DNA of 64,000 bases, taken from assembly GCF_036669915.1 (NCBI RefSeq), contig NC_089319.1, positions 8,960,080 to 9,024,079 on the forward strand, in the 5' to 3' direction. Origin of the DNA: Pocillopora verrucosa (taxonomy: Eukaryota > Cnidaria > Anthozoa > Scleractinia > Pocilloporidae). The notes beneath the pieces are model-generated. The model had not been told where the DNA came from and made no database searches. It was given only the letters and a program-made list of their open reading frames with translations. Both the position numbers and the translations under genes were made by a program. Shown piece by piece: positions 1 to 13,300 of this stretch. How positions within the stretch are numbered: position 1 is the stretch's first letter; each line of letters starts with the position of its first letter.

Positions 1-857
1 AGAGAATTACGAATGGGGGTTGAAAGGAAAAGTATGCCAAAAATACCATGCACGCAATTATTAAAAAAGTGTCATTAAGTGAACAAAAAACTCGCACGCT
101 GCTGTTTTTAAATCTTGCTTATTGGCCTGGTCGCTCATCTGTGACGTAAAAAAGTCTTGCGCCCCCCACCCCCCCCCCCTTTCACTTCTCCCCATTTTCT
201 TTCCTATTCTCCATGTAATATATCTCTAGAGTTTGGAGCTACAAAAGAGGCATTCTTGATACCAGTAAGAGCAAATGATGATTTCTTTTTGTGTGTAAAT
301 TGCGTATATAGCAGGCTGTAATCGTTAGTCTTATTAGCATTTTTAGCATTTTTTCGCCCCCAGAAAGTTTGTGGCCTTGAGCAAGAGGTCTGCTAAGGCT
401 CTAACGCCGATAATGAGGTGCCGAACCCTTTTCAGGACTCTCGCTGGCTGACTTTGATCAAGGCCTCAACCTCTCTGTCGCAATGCATTTAATGAGTGTC
501 TGCTTACACAATGCGAACTGCAACTGTGGTATTGCGTTCGCATCCAGGTTGTTCAATTATATTGAAATAAAGGCGTTCGCAGTCGATGTTCATCCCAATT
601 GAAGACAGTTTTCGAAAGATTACGTTACTCTTTGGTATCTCAAATTGCGGAGGGCGACTGATGTTTTATGTACAATAGTTAAATTGTGGATATAAATCTT
701 GAGGCTTCTCAAGCTGATAGTCTCCATTCAGTCTTTACTGGAATAGCCACGAAACGTATGAGGGTATACACTTATTTTACCTGTTTACACAATACCAGTC
801 GACCAGATCAATCAAATATCTTATGGATAGGGCTAGCAATGAGACCTCTCTTCTTAC

Positions 858-3800
858 CTTCGGCACCTTAGCACAAAGTATATCACTGTCAAACGAGTAG
901 CGAACAGAATAGCCTTTTAAAAAACCAGCGGTATCTATGAATTTATCAAAAATATTAGAGAGAATATAAGACTTTAGAACAAGTGCGGCAATTATTCCGA
1001 CAACGAATATTTTCATGAAGTTTAGAGCGGAATTGTGAGAAATATATCATTCAAAGGATATATCTGTTTCGGATTGAAAAGTCTCAGATATGAATAGGTC
1101 CCATGATATGAATAGGTTCAAGCGAACTTTTGTGCCTTGTAATAAATTGCAGACGTATAACTATAGATTTTCTCTATTGAAGTAAATCATACTCGTAGTT
1201 TTCAGATAATTTTCAATCGGTCTTCAAATACCACATTTTCCCTACGCTTTTGCGCACTATAATACGTTTAACTCCAAGAAATGAGAGAGCTTTAAGAAAC
1301 GCATCGTACTTACACCAGTCATCAAAACACTGTTCAGCCATTGCTATTCAGAAGCAGGTTCTAGTCCACCATTTTAATGAAACACTCAATTTTGTCAACA
1401 GCGTTGTGAGGTCTTATAGCTAACTCAGTGAAAATATTTATCTTCTGGCGAAAACTTCACTTTTTGCCAGCGATCTCCTGGTTCAATGACTGTTTTAAAA
1501 AAGCCACTAACAAAGTTACACTGCTTCGCTTGTGGAATAAGTGGATCTCTGTGTTCAGGGGCAAAGGCTAATAACGCCTTTTCTTTCTTTTTTCCTCTTT
1601 TTTTGCTTTTTTGTTTATTTGCTTTTGCTAGTTTTTTTTTCTACTCCTTTATTACTGCTGTTTGCGTTGTTTGGAATAATAAAGGACAGGCAATAAGCCA
1701 GTAACGCACCATTGATTGGACTCCAAGATACGTAGGCATACCAGTCGTCTGTGTTATCATACTGTCCGAATTTTACGGAGACATTGGATGCAAGCTGTAT
1801 TTCAGGTACGGGTGAATTGTCATCAGCCCTGCTCGCACAGTCTAAAATAAAGGATAACCTTAAGCTACAAAAAAACAACTGTCTTAGTGGTGTATATTGA
1901 GGATCATGATACATTAAAGAGCGATGCGGATAGGAAAAATTTTTGTTCACCATTTAAGGCAAACGGCCGGGCTCCTGTGAGGGCGATGAAATGCCTGCCG
2001 AACAATCTTGTTCGAAAGTATTAAAATAAATCACCAACTCTAGCCAATCAGAGTTGACAAAAGAATCGGCAAAAAGGGTTAGCCAATAAAAAGTCAGTGG
2101 ACATTTTCTTACAAAAGAGTGACGTCACGGAATACGATTAGTGTCAGGTTTGCGTAAACGTTCCCTCGCCTCCGTTTTACCCTGGGGGAGGGGGGGGGTA
2201 CGGTTACACGTAAGCTACTCGTGGCCTGCTGGGAGCCTCCTGGCAACCTCTGGATTTTACCCGGTTTAAATAGCCTGCGACTAAGAAAAAACTCTTTCAT
2301 CCTGAGCCAAGTTAATCGAAATAAGACTTGCGCTGGATTTAATTCTCTAAAAGGCTCTTTCCAGAGATCTTTTTCGCCAAACAGAAAACAGTTTATTCTT
2401 GGGCTAAGGTTGAAGAAAACCAAGTGATACTTTTCCTGCCTTAGCGGAATTTTAAAATTTGGCATGGTGATATTTTCCAGAATTTTTATGACAAACTGTT
2501 CAAGTTTCCCGCTCCAAAACGATGCCCATGTTACAGCCGAAAACTTGTTAAACAAAATCAGATATACTTACCATAACTAAGAGATTGCCTCCGACGTCTT
2601 ACAAAGGCAGTGATAGCATGTCGATAGAGGTCTGAAAAGAGAGAAGAAACGGATTTTAATCCAAAAATTACATTTCCTTTGAATATACGTAAAACTTTTG
2701 CTTCTTTCACTGGAAAATTTAGACTGACTTTTTTAATGGCTCAGGAATAACAGTGAGTTATAACTGATTTCCAAAGACAGCAGATTTAACTGAATGCATA
2801 GTTTTCTTATCTGTTTCAATCCAGTCTCGAATACTTTCAATTTTAATCATCCACGTCAATTTGGTATATTATTCTCTTCATTACTCTTCGCTCTCTTCAG
2901 TGATAATCATCGTTCCCTTGTTGGCTTAGAACCAAAGATAGCTCAAAGATAGTTTTATTTCCGAGCGCTAAAAATAGTCCCATGTGAGAGGCAAAAACAT
3001 TGTCTTATTGTGATCTCTATTCAACTTTATAAGTATTATTTACCTCTCCTCCTTCTTAAACACTGATCGCAGGAGAGAGATGAGCTGGCCTGAAAAAATG
3101 CAAAACATAAAGGTAAAAACATGATCTCTGTTTAAAGGACTGTGCGTAGGTCAAAGCTTTAAAATTGTAATCAAGATGTTTGTGGCTCTCGACTTCAAAT
3201 TGGCAGACCAACAGTATTCTTCTGCCTCAACATCGAAAGCGCTTTGAGTACTTGGAGGAAGACGCTAATGAATTTGAAATATCGCATTCAATTTTTCTAT
3301 TTGCATTCACATCAATAAATTAGATCTTCATCCCCTGCATTTCATGGATTTACTCTAAAGTGTGTTTGTTTAGCTCCATCCTGATGGATGGAGAAAGCTT
3401 TAATACATTCAGAATTGATCGAAACTGAAAAATGAGACGATCTTGGAGTTTTGACGCAGGCTAATGTTATCATTTCGATAAAAAAAAAAGGAAAGCACTG
3501 ATCAGGGCTTTCAATTCAACAGTTGCAAATTAAGCAGAAAACGCAAAAATAGCCGTTGCAAATTGGCACAAATAAAAGCCTAGTATAGGGCCTGGGCCTC
3601 AAATTGCTTTCATTCCTTTCATGATCTTCAATGTTCCTCTAGTTTATGCTCATTTCGTTTCAAAAGGTGTGGTTCCATTCAAATAACAGCATTAAACATG
3701 ACTCTATACATATCTATTCTTATTGGGTGGATAATCTGTCGGTATCTTAGGTAACGAAAGGTTAGATCTCAACCACTTATTGAAGTGATAGGGTTAACCA

Positions 3801-6159
3801 CTACTTAGGGAGAGTGGAAAACATGTTTTGCTGGTGTGAATGGGGCCTAAATTTATTTCAGATCTATGACCTGTTGGAGCACTAATCTTTGTGGTTCGTT
3901 CATTCTATCGAAGAAGCAATTCCCATAACTTGTGGATAAACGAAAACAAGTTATACTTTTGTAATCAAAATTTACGAAGTAGACCTCATACTCATGGTTT
4001 TAACGCATATTAAAGAAATGACTGCTTTTGAATATGTTAACTTTTAATTGTATATAAAAGAATCGACTGATAAAGAAAATTATTGGATGTTGTCGACCAC
4101 AATTATTTACCTGTCACGTTCCACACGTTGTTAAAATTCTCTCTTCTTTGTTCTTAACGAGTGGTTATCATTATCATTCGTACTCGAGGCAGCCCGAGGT
4201 GAAAAAAAAATGTATTTTAATGAATAGTAGACAAAAGACTGAAAACACAATTCATTAACACGCAAAAGTAAATACAGATAGCAAGATAACAAACTCTTGT
4301 TGGCTCAACACATTTGTTTTCGAACCCCAGAGCGCGTGACCTTCACGAAGAATACACATGATCGAAACTTGTCTGTCCTGATCTACGACAAATTTTCCTT
4401 TGTGTGTGCCATGCCAGAACCTGCGAAAATTGGCTTGAACCGGAATCGTTTAAGTCTCTGCTCCAAACCTAATGTATTGTTGATAATTGCAATATATTGA
4501 TTTCGGTAGACTTTCTCGGTGTTTATCGCCTGGTAATGTTTTTATTTATGATATCGTAATTATTTTCTTTTTCTTTAAATTTCAACGTGAATTCTAATAA
4601 TAATCAAGAAAAGTGAAGTAAAGAAAGTTTTATAACACACTTCATAAATTCAGCCATTCCCAGCAATTTTCACAGGTGTAGGATGTTTTCCAAGCTAATG
4701 GCATGGAGGGAACAAAACAATGCCATGTAGGAGGAAATTTTATGTTCAAACGTTAATTTATTCTCTTTCGTTTTCTGTCTTTCCCGTGCAAACAAACAGT
4801 AAGATCTTAAAAATTCCGGTTTGCTTCCTTTAATGTAAATGATCACTAATTCTGGAAATCCTGTCCTGATTGTAAACAATCTACCCTAAGACCCCGACAC
4901 TGAACGCTATTTCAGTATTGCTAACTTCATGAAAATGGATTACGCGGCAAACTTCGTTTCGCAATTCCTTAGCCTTGCTGTATTTTCAAGTTTAGTAAAA
5001 TTTAACAATAGGCTCATAATTGTCTCGAGGGCAAACTAGAAACTAAACCTTCTATGATAAACATACTCTGCGGTAAACAAAAGTCGATGACAACTATAAA
5101 TGCACGAAAGAACACGAATAAAACATTGTCGCTAATTTGCAAACATTGTTGATGCAACAATTTCTGAGGTACTGAAGTTTTTGGGCCAACTCAAAAGAAA
5201 ACTCGAAGGAGCGGGAGACAGGATAAATTCATGTTCACATCTTGATTTCACGTCCAACAGGGTTAAGTTTGTTCGACTGCTAATTGAATATACCTCAGTG
5301 CTTCGCAAATCAGTATGACTTGAGCAAATTATATTCCCTGTTTGAGATAATATATTTTTTAAATTGAAGCAATCACTCAACGAAAATAGTGCTCCATGTG
5401 ACAAAGCGAAAAGAGAGGTATTTCAGAGTAAAATCATCTGGCCAAAGCACAAAAAGGGATTGAAAAACTCAATACGACGTGATCGTGCATTAAAGCATCA
5501 ATCATTTGATGCTACATTAACTTCATTGACCTATAATATGTATGATCAAGCAAACCATGTTAAATCTTTATTAACGAATTTGCATGGAAGATTATTAGCT
5601 CCATTTCTGTTTGCACTATCATATCTGGCAAACTAATTCAGAAATTGGTGAAATTGATGACATTTCTTTTTAACCGCACTTTGAGCTGAATAAAGCAAAG
5701 GCCTTCGGTACGAAATTTTCTTCGGTTGATCTCTGCAGTCGAATTCTTCGAGGCAATACTCCTGGATGTTTTGGTATCATTAACGGTAATTGTCGTCAAA
5801 TATCACATGCACAGAATTTACTTTGTTAATTTTTTTGTTTGTATACAAATATCAGAAATTCGCGGCAGCCACAACTCTGCCTTGAACGCTTCAAGTGAAT
5901 TTTGCGATTAAAACCTCTATACTTTCAAAACGCTACGTTCTCAGCCAACGGCCGATTTCACCATAACATGGAAATTTCGATGTAAATGGAAGAGAAAGAG
6001 ACAACTTACCCGAGCTCTCTTGGTCAAAGATTTCCGCTCGTCCCAGCCGCAGGCTCGTAGGCACCCTGCTATGTTGTGTTCATCTTGTTCTAAACATTCT
6101 GTCAACGTTCCAGTGATAATAAGTGCCCCTACTGCAGCTATGATGATTCTCGCATTCAT
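858..6159 (-). CDS. Receptor F: 5' part of FNIII-like receptor of the cluster (3' exons beyond left edge)
   Basis: Five exons can be read on the minus strand: 6159-6010 (ATG, signal peptide, 50 codons), 3089-3044, 2631-2572, 1841-1710 and 934-858. All have AG/GT borders and keep the phases seen in the other units. Exon 1 has a hydrophobic leader and then CLRAC (C33, C37). Exon 2 supplies CDQC and a run of arginines (C57, C60). Exon 3 holds a furin-like RRRR followed by QS (residues 77-80). Exon 4 has the FGQYDNTDDWYAYVSW core and exon 5 an LKGYSV...LC..VPK strand pair, both typical of the ectodomain. Exon 6 and everything after it (stalk, membrane helix, cytoplasmic end) should lie left of base 1, so I cannot say whether this member carries TIR or the acidic tail. 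No stop or broken junction was seen, so it may be functional. The molecular role (immune-type receptor) is inferred from the TIR-bearing relatives in the same array. Confidence 0.75.
5725..5965. repeat. Intron-1 block shared by F, H and G
   Basis: About 240 bp starting at TCGAATTCTTCGAGGCAATAC, just downstream of exon 1 of F. It is clearly alignable with 14130-14370 (H) and 21165-21400 (G). Shared words include GGTAATTGTCG, CAGAATTTACTTT and CACAACTCTGC. Whether it does anything beyond recording paralogy is unknown. Confidence 0.6.
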
Positions 6160-6942
6160 GGGGTCTATTGTTACTCTCAAATCAATTGCCACAGCTAAAA
6201 GGCACGTTCATCAAGAATCGGCGCTCGTTGTCTTGGGTAGAGAACTCTAAATAGCACCATAACCAAGGTCGACTGGAATCGACTGACTATCATTGTTTTG
6301 TGATGCAGATTTAACTGCACTAAGACATGCTATCTAAGTTAGTATAATTTCACACCTGGATAATTAATTAAGATGTCACATTTCATTCCCAAGATCGATG
6401 AATAAATTATCCTTGTCAATATTTCAAAGAAAATTTCTTTTTTTTGAAATTTCAGGAAAATTTCTCAGAGGTCGTTATCGGTTATTGAAATCGTTTCCTG
6501 GATGTTTTGGTATCATGTTTTGGAAGAGTGCCTAATAAGGAGAATGTTGCCAAAATTTATAACCGTAAAAAACCCACAGCAGATTAAAAGCTCAGGCAAC
6601 TACAACACAACCCACAGCAATGAACTATACTTGCAATTAATCCTTAATTCATCACTTGCTTGTGAGACGAGGCAAACTCTCGCTTTTTTTAACTGGATCT
6701 GTGCTGTTCTCTTCTGCTTCCGAATGAACTTCTTCGTTTTTCAAGTAAATACTCCTACTAAACCTTAATGATTCCATACGAAACGTTTTTATTTATTTAC
6801 CTCTATAGTTATCTATTAATTAATTCTATCATCTAATCGTCAGATGCTCATTAGGTTTCAAATCTGAAGAACTATAATTTGCTCCATCGACCGGACTTTG
6901 TATATCTGCTAAGCTTACTAATTTTAGCGCATATATTGAACC
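6160..6942. other. Upstream region of receptor F
   Basis: No coding signal. It holds the conserved element at 6348-6362 and sequence alignable with the upstream regions of H and G (for example GCACGTTCATCAAG at 6201). Probably F's promoter region, then the 3' flank of relic H. Confidence 0.5.
6348..6362 (-). promoter_or_regulatory. Conserved upstream element with T-box half-site, receptor F
   Basis: TTTCACACCTGGATAA on the plus strand, about 190 bp upstream of F's ATG. It contains a perfect T-box half-site (TCACACCT). The same block lies at nearly the same distance upstream of G, A and B. The regulatory role is inferred from position and conservation. Confidence 0.35.
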
Positions 6943-7099
6943 AGCTTCAAAGTCTTGGTAACGGATGCGATACCAATTAAACGAAATCGAGCTTCAAGCA
7001 TCCAGTTTTCATCAGATTGCGTTTGGAGTCTCGTCTCCAAATTTTGAGAACAATGAAAGATAAAAATTACATTATCACTGTATTTTTTTTTTCCTTTAA

Positions 7100-8940
7100 C
7101 GGAGTAATGAGGGCGGATTAGATCCACGGAAAGCCATATGCACTCAAAAATTAATTCATATTCCCGAGCGATCAAGTAACACCTTAAGCTAAAATTATGC
7201 ATGTTAAGAAAACAGTGAAGCCAAGCATTCAGAGTAGGCGGTGTGCGCAGTCCGATTACGTTGCATTGTGGTAGCTTCATTTTCAATATGGCGGTCAAAG
7301 CTGCAGAATTCGGCAGATTTTGACGGAACATTCCGTAAAAGTTAGGCCGCTCCTTTTCCCTTTCACCATAGATAAATGTAATTTGATTTATTCTCAATTT
7401 GTAAAAGTATTTTTCGTACGTATTTGTCGCGTATTCTATGGTTCTGAAGGACAAACGCAATCACTGTTTTTTTTGGTATGTAATTTGAGACCATATTTCG
7501 AGAAGGTCAAATTTGATGTACGTCGCAGTTTGGAGCCTTTCAAAGATTTGGGTGGCCGCTTTGATCCTTCTTTAACAGCTCTGACCAAACGCTCTCAAAC
7601 GCTCTCCGACGGTATATGTGTTTCTCGAATTTTAAGTGCTGGTGTTTGAGACCGATTATGGCCGAGAAAAGGCCTATTGTTGTGTTACACAGCGCTACTA
7701 TTGTATACTCAATTGAGTTGTAAATTTACTTTCCTAAGAAAAAGCAAATTAACTTATCGCGAGTGTTGTATGGTAAATAAACTATCTTGATCATTGAAAG
7801 AAGAACAGTTGAATTAGAGCAATGAAAGGAGTCACTAGACCAATTAATAGCTCTACAATGCGCATGGCGACACGCCGGGTAAGCCGGAAAGCAAAAGGGA
7901 GTCGATCGTTAAAAGGTGTTGATAGGCCTATGCGACTCCCGCCATTCGCTTGCGCTTTTAAATCTTCTAACCTGAAAGCTTAGATGTTATTTGGATATTC
8001 ATCAGTGACTTTCGTTAGCGATACGATAGTAAGGGTTAGTTTAAGGTGTCATTTCCCCGTCTGTATGTTCTTAAGGTTTGGCAAAGCCGGATGGGATTGT
8101 GTTACAAAAGGTAATATTTTCATATGTACGCACTATTTTTTTTTGTTTTTAAGTATCAGTCTCTCCCGCAGAGAACAACTCCAGAGATACGTTTCTCAAA
8201 ACCTTATTCTAGGTATTCTCTATTCTTTAAGCATATTTGAAACTCTGTACGTTTTTTATTAAACGTTGAGTGTGACGAATTTGGTCTTAGGAAGCGTAAG
8301 GCTTCTCCTCTCACGAATCCCGTATTTACGCCTTTAAGTGTATGACATAAAAATAGTTCGTGTATTAGAGGGTCGCTGCCTCTTTGGAATGCATTTGCAT
8401 GTCAAGGGTCGATTCCCAGTTAAATAACTCGCGAATTTGATATTATCCACATAGCCATCGGCTGTGACTGTAACTGCCGCCAAATGAATAGATAAACAAG
8501 AAAGGCTGCAGTTTCGATTCTTTTTTAATCTCTTCAGTTTTCTTTTACGACGACGAAATTTGTGACGAAGGAATAATAGGAGTCGCACACGCTCGCAAAC
8601 ACTTTTTAACTTTCGAAGGAACGGCAACAGCCAGTGAATTCTATTACATTCCACGTTTACTCACACTGTCTTGCTGCCACCAGAAATGTTCACTCGACCG
8701 CGAAAGGACGCAAATGATTCACTTTTCGCTTTACGACCATGATGTAACGTAATCAGAATGCGCACACCGCCTGTATTCAGAGTAGGGATTAAAAGACCAT
8801 ATCCCGGCAGTGAAAACTCGACAAGGCCCAACGAACGAAGAGAAGGCCAAAATCGAACCAGGCTCAAAGAAGGAGAACCTACAACAGAACTGATTTGTTT
8901 ACGTCTGGTCTATGACTTATAGCAAGCTAATAAGATAAAT
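7100..8940. other. Non-coding stretch inside relic H
   Basis: Open frames here (for example 8654-8334, rich in Arg/Lys) show no domain, splice pattern or homologue in the sister units. A short inverted repeat, GGGAGTCG...CGACTCCC, lies near 7899-7940. I see nothing else. Confidence 0.4.
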
Positions 8941-9109
8941 ACCTTGACATCTAGGGCTCTCCCCGTGTGGAACAGAGAACTTTCTACATAAGACAGCAGC
9001 TACTATAATCATGCACACGACACCTGCCGTCGACCAACGGAAATAAGCACATACCTCATGGTTTTGTTATAACCTGGATAAATACGAATTATGTATAGAT
9101 AGATGTCAA

Positions 9110-9245
9110 TAATTTTGTCATGAGTAGGAAACAAAGTAAAAAATCTGAGTCCCTAGAAAAGAAGCGGGTCCTAGACCGGAATCCGCTCTCCGATGCTCCA
9201 CCACTGAGCCTAAGAGAAACTCTGTTGTGAGTTAGGCCATCACGG
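9110..9245 (-). mobile_element. tRNA-derived SINE relic upstream of the H membrane exon
   Basis: On the minus strand: GGCTCAGTGGTGGAGCATCGG (A-box), a B-box-like CGGTCTAGGACC, and then GGGACTCAGATTTTTTACTTTG. The family matches the relics in E and G, and it sits in the same intron (just 5' of the TM exon). Confidence 0.5.
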
Positions 9246-11901
9246 GGTACATACCTGAGTTGTGACCAGCATCCTGATGGGATCGGCGTTAGCTTTGTTC
9301 TCAATATCCAGAATATTTACTTTCCAACATGTATTTATAAACATTGCAAGGGAAACTTCATTGGACACATTGGAGGGCTGGAAATAAATTTTTGGAGAAG
9401 CTATCAGTTAAGGTAAAGAACACACTCAATCGTATCTGTCAAACAGTGTGCACAGAACACATTCCAAAACTGTCAAGATTTGAACAAATCTTCGTAGCTT
9501 CTCTGCATTTTAATTCAAAGTTGTGTAGTGTACGACTCCTAAATTTGCTTAATCTAGAGTTAATCCAGTTTCAGAGCTTTATTCTTTCTTTACAGATAGA
9601 CAAACTGCATTATGTTTTCATGATATAGGTAACTGCTATCACGGTCAGTTAGCTATTAGAGGACTTAAGACCCTAACTAAAAGATCTAGTAATCAGTTGG
9701 AGATTCATGTTGAATTTGTTTTGAAGAATTTTAAGACTTTACCGATAAGGGAAGATAACCAAAACCCTTGCTAAACCGTCATGGTTTAGATTCAGATCAA
9801 GAAGACCAACGGATATAAAGTCGATTTTGCTATACCACTCTGAGTGGCGCAGGGCGACGAGAAGGACACGAGATATCTAGTCGCCCTCTCATTAGGTCTT
9901 TCTACAGGGGTATCATTCACAACACCCTTAGCCTTGAACTATTTAAAGTAGAAGTGTCTGTTTGAAAAAGTAACTCTTGCTGTGAATGAGATCAAAATTC
10001 TAAATCAGAAATGAATTCCACATCTCTGGGATTTACCATAGTCCAAAAGGGGTAGCCAAATTATAGAGCTTAATTTTTGTACGCTGCTTGTTATGAATAT
10101 TTCATAATATAATGATATTGTTGCTAACAATCGATGTAAAGGAATACGATAAAAATGATGAAAAAAATACTACCGCGACTTAAGAATAAGCTCCTCTATT
10201 GTTTTGCTCTCATGCAAACTAAATGACTCAAAAAAATTTCGAAACACCTCTGAATATTTATTTGATGGCAACCATTTTAAAGAGATCCTTCACAGTAGAT
10301 GTCGATGCAACTTTGTTCCATCCAAATTCCCCAAAGGGAAACTCACGATTAGATACGTACAAGAAGGTAAGGAGATTCACCAGCTCTTCCAAGATTTATA
10401 CAAGGTAACTCAATAGACTATCAATATTTGAATTGCACTTATTCAAAGCGTCGAGGCTAGTTTTTTTTTTCCTCAATTGCCCAATTTATTTTAACATGTT
10501 AATGATTAAGCTCAACACATTTAATATTTAATGTAGATGGCAGTTTCATCCTTTCGACAATACAACTATAGGTTATGGAAGTTATGTCTCTGCGATAGGT
10601 AACCTAAAATGGAAACTACTGAGCTCTAAAATTTTCAGCATAATCAGAAATTTTAACCAAGAATTCCAAGTTGGCTAGACAGTGTTTTCCTTAACTGATG
10701 GTATTAGTCTGGAAAGATCGCGTTGAAAGACTGATTGTATTGCAAGAAATTGGATCACTTTTGGCTAGGATACATGATACCTTAGTCAATGAATGAGTAG
10801 TTAGCTATCGCTGAAGGGAAATATCTTTTGTCCACTACTGGTTAAAAAACCTGGTCAACATTGCAAAATTGCCTTCTGCGAAATAAACTATCTCTGTGTT
10901 TTATACGTGTTTTGAACAATAAACACTGACAACGGCAATAATTAAGAAAGCTAGTAGGCGTACGCCATTGAGAAAACAGAGAAAAGAAATGTAACAGGTT
11001 TATGGCAAATCAGTTGAGTTGAAGAAAATTACAAGAATGTTGAAAAACTTTGTAAAACTACGCGCTAATATGCCTAATAATGGGTGATCAAAGTCAAATA
11101 ACCATGCCACTCTCAGCGATGCAATGTCACCCACACACTGCAAGCCGCCACTACATTGATTTCAAAGTCGAAATCTTCAATCTGTCGCAATAGAAATGTA
11201 GAGGTTGCTTCTGCTAACAGAAAAAAAATACGAATTAAATTTTTCAATTAATTTGATTACTTATATGTACAAAGGATTGTTTTATGATGTCATGAGGCCA
11301 CGACAAGTTCAAATATTTAAGCTACACCTTGCAATGAAATTTTAAAAAAACATTCTTTGAAAATTTTGTGCTGCACGATTTGTGTGTAATTTCACAGTCA
11401 CTTGAACAACTACATTTAAATTTACAACTGTAATAACATTAATTCTCCATCTTATAAAAGTCTATTTCACAACTTCAACCGATGGGTCGCTCCTTCTAGT
11501 ACTCCTGAACGAAGCCTGTCGACAACTTCTTCAAAGAAGAAACATGGATGAATGTTATAAGTGGATGTAGGTCTGTCTTGCACACATTCAGAAGAGTAAT
11601 GCCTTTGAATAACGTGCATCTTTCTTTCAGAAGAAATAGAAACTCGTTGAAGAATGTCTTCACAATTCGGGCACGGTGGATTCATAATTTCAAGTTCTTC
11701 CTAGATCTCGATTTGTCGATGCCATGAAAAAAACAACGAAGACCGTAGTTTCGTGCGGCTAAAACGCAGTTTCTTTGTTTGAAAGTGCGGCCACAGCCTC
11801 GTTCGGATATAACGCACTGTCATTGGTTGAAAAAAGCGGCCGCGTGCTTTGTTGGAGTTAGAGCACAGGACTTAGCTAAAGCTGTCACGCCATCTGCCAA
11901 A

Positions 11902-12543
11902 TTGAAGGGCTAACGCTCGAAACGTCAGCCTTTTTAACTCTTTACGGTGGCCAATTTACGTCATTAAGTCAGTTGATAACACTAAATTACCCTGTTATAT
12001 TCTCCCACCGAAGCTATCGGATGAACTAATAAGCGCAGAGAACGAGTGATTTTTTTGGTGCATCGCGAGGAGTAATTAGCAAGGAGCACTTTCCATGGTA
12101 TGATGTTTTTATTTCATACATATTGAGATTTTTTCTCTTTGACCGACACATTTAAAGGTTGGAAGCTATTTTTTGCCTCCACCTTATAGTACCATCGTTC
12201 ATGTCTCTGATTGGTCGAACGTTGTATTTTTACAGCCCGACTTCGTTCGGTATGAACGAAATAAAACTATTCTCTTCGTAGCATAGAGTTACAACGTGAA
12301 ATCTTGATCCTTTCAAAGCTAGAGGGTTGTTGTGTACATTCTCTTTTTATAAGAATGTCTTATTTTAGGGGCTGAGGCTAAACGTTCTCATCTTACTTTA
12401 TGCGATTTGAGCCTAAAAACGTTCTTAAACTTGTGTGGTATAGTATTTCAAGAGGTAATTTAGTGTCAACAACTGAGTCGAAAACGTAAATTAACCACCG
12501 TAAAGAGTTTAAAGGCTGCCTTTTTTAGCGTTAGCCCTTCGTC
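11902..12543. mobile_element. Foldback-type element with ~60-bp inverted arms
   Basis: The left arm (11902-11963), starting GAAGGGCTAACGCTCGAAAC, and the right arm (12483-12543) are inverted copies, both including CTCTTTACGGTGG. The ~520-bp interior has no open frame of note. The arm motif GGGCTAACGCTCGAAACGTC recalls the hammerhead-like repeat carried by some Penelope-like elements, but the core is incomplete here. Confidence 0.6.
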
Positions 12544-13251
12544 AGAGCGATTGTAGTATTTCAATAAATCGATCAAGTTCGACTGCAAACTCAGTTGATC
12601 TTCAGTGTATCGCGTAATAAGAATACAACATTCATTTGTTAATATAAAAAAACTCCCAAAGTATTTGGGTTCATTGTTCTGTTAGACCACATTTATTTAT
12701 ACTTGTCACAAAAATGTGACTTTCAGCCTTGGTATGTTCCGGCTTAGTATGTTCGCAAAATTTTGGTTAATCTCAGCCTGAACGTTCTTATGAAAAAGGT
12801 TCTTGTATTAAAAAAGAAGGAGTGAAAAGCCATAATTGAGAGCATGTAGATTCCAGTGGCACATTTTGCAATATTTGAACAACTTGACTCAACATATTAC
12901 AGCGCCTCGAATATGTATGCCCAATAATTAATTTATAATTATAAATTTGCTGTGTTTGGGAACTGACAGCAGGCTGAGGACCAAAGCGAGCCCTCATTGG
13001 AATGCTCATTTCCACTGAGTTATGAAGATTATTTAGGGAATTATGCTATATGCTTTTTGGCAACCTAAGATCCCCAGACATATACCAACTTAAAATCCAA
13101 CTCTACGACCTTTTTGGAATTTTCTGAAATACTTAAACAGAACTAAACAGCTTTTAAACCAGTTAAAGATATAGATAAAAGTTTCATGAAATTTCCATGG
13201 AGCGCTTTAAACTGGTTTAGAAATACCTCTTACTATAGCTTAATCCGAGAG

Positions 13252-13300
13252 CCGCACTGTAAGTTACGGACCGAGTTTTTTTCCGTAATTTACAACGCGG
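13252..13300. repeat. Short imperfect hairpin
   Basis: CCGCACTGTAAGTTACGGA pairs with TCCGTAATTTACAACGCGG (15 of 19 positions) around a CCGAGTTTTTT loop. It is possibly the end of a small repeat. There is no gene nearby. Confidence 0.5.

Noticed and set aside
2109-2555. 148-codon minus-strand frame
   Set aside because: Lies wholly in the intron between exons 3 and 4 of F, both of which have good splice sites.
8334-8654. 106-codon Arg/Lys-rich frame on the minus strand
   Set aside because: No splice context, no homologue in sister units and low-complexity composition.
9160-9245. Possible tRNA gene
   Set aside because: Only a good A-box; B-box and acceptor stem are degenerate, and the same head recurs with a SINE body at 24.1 kb.
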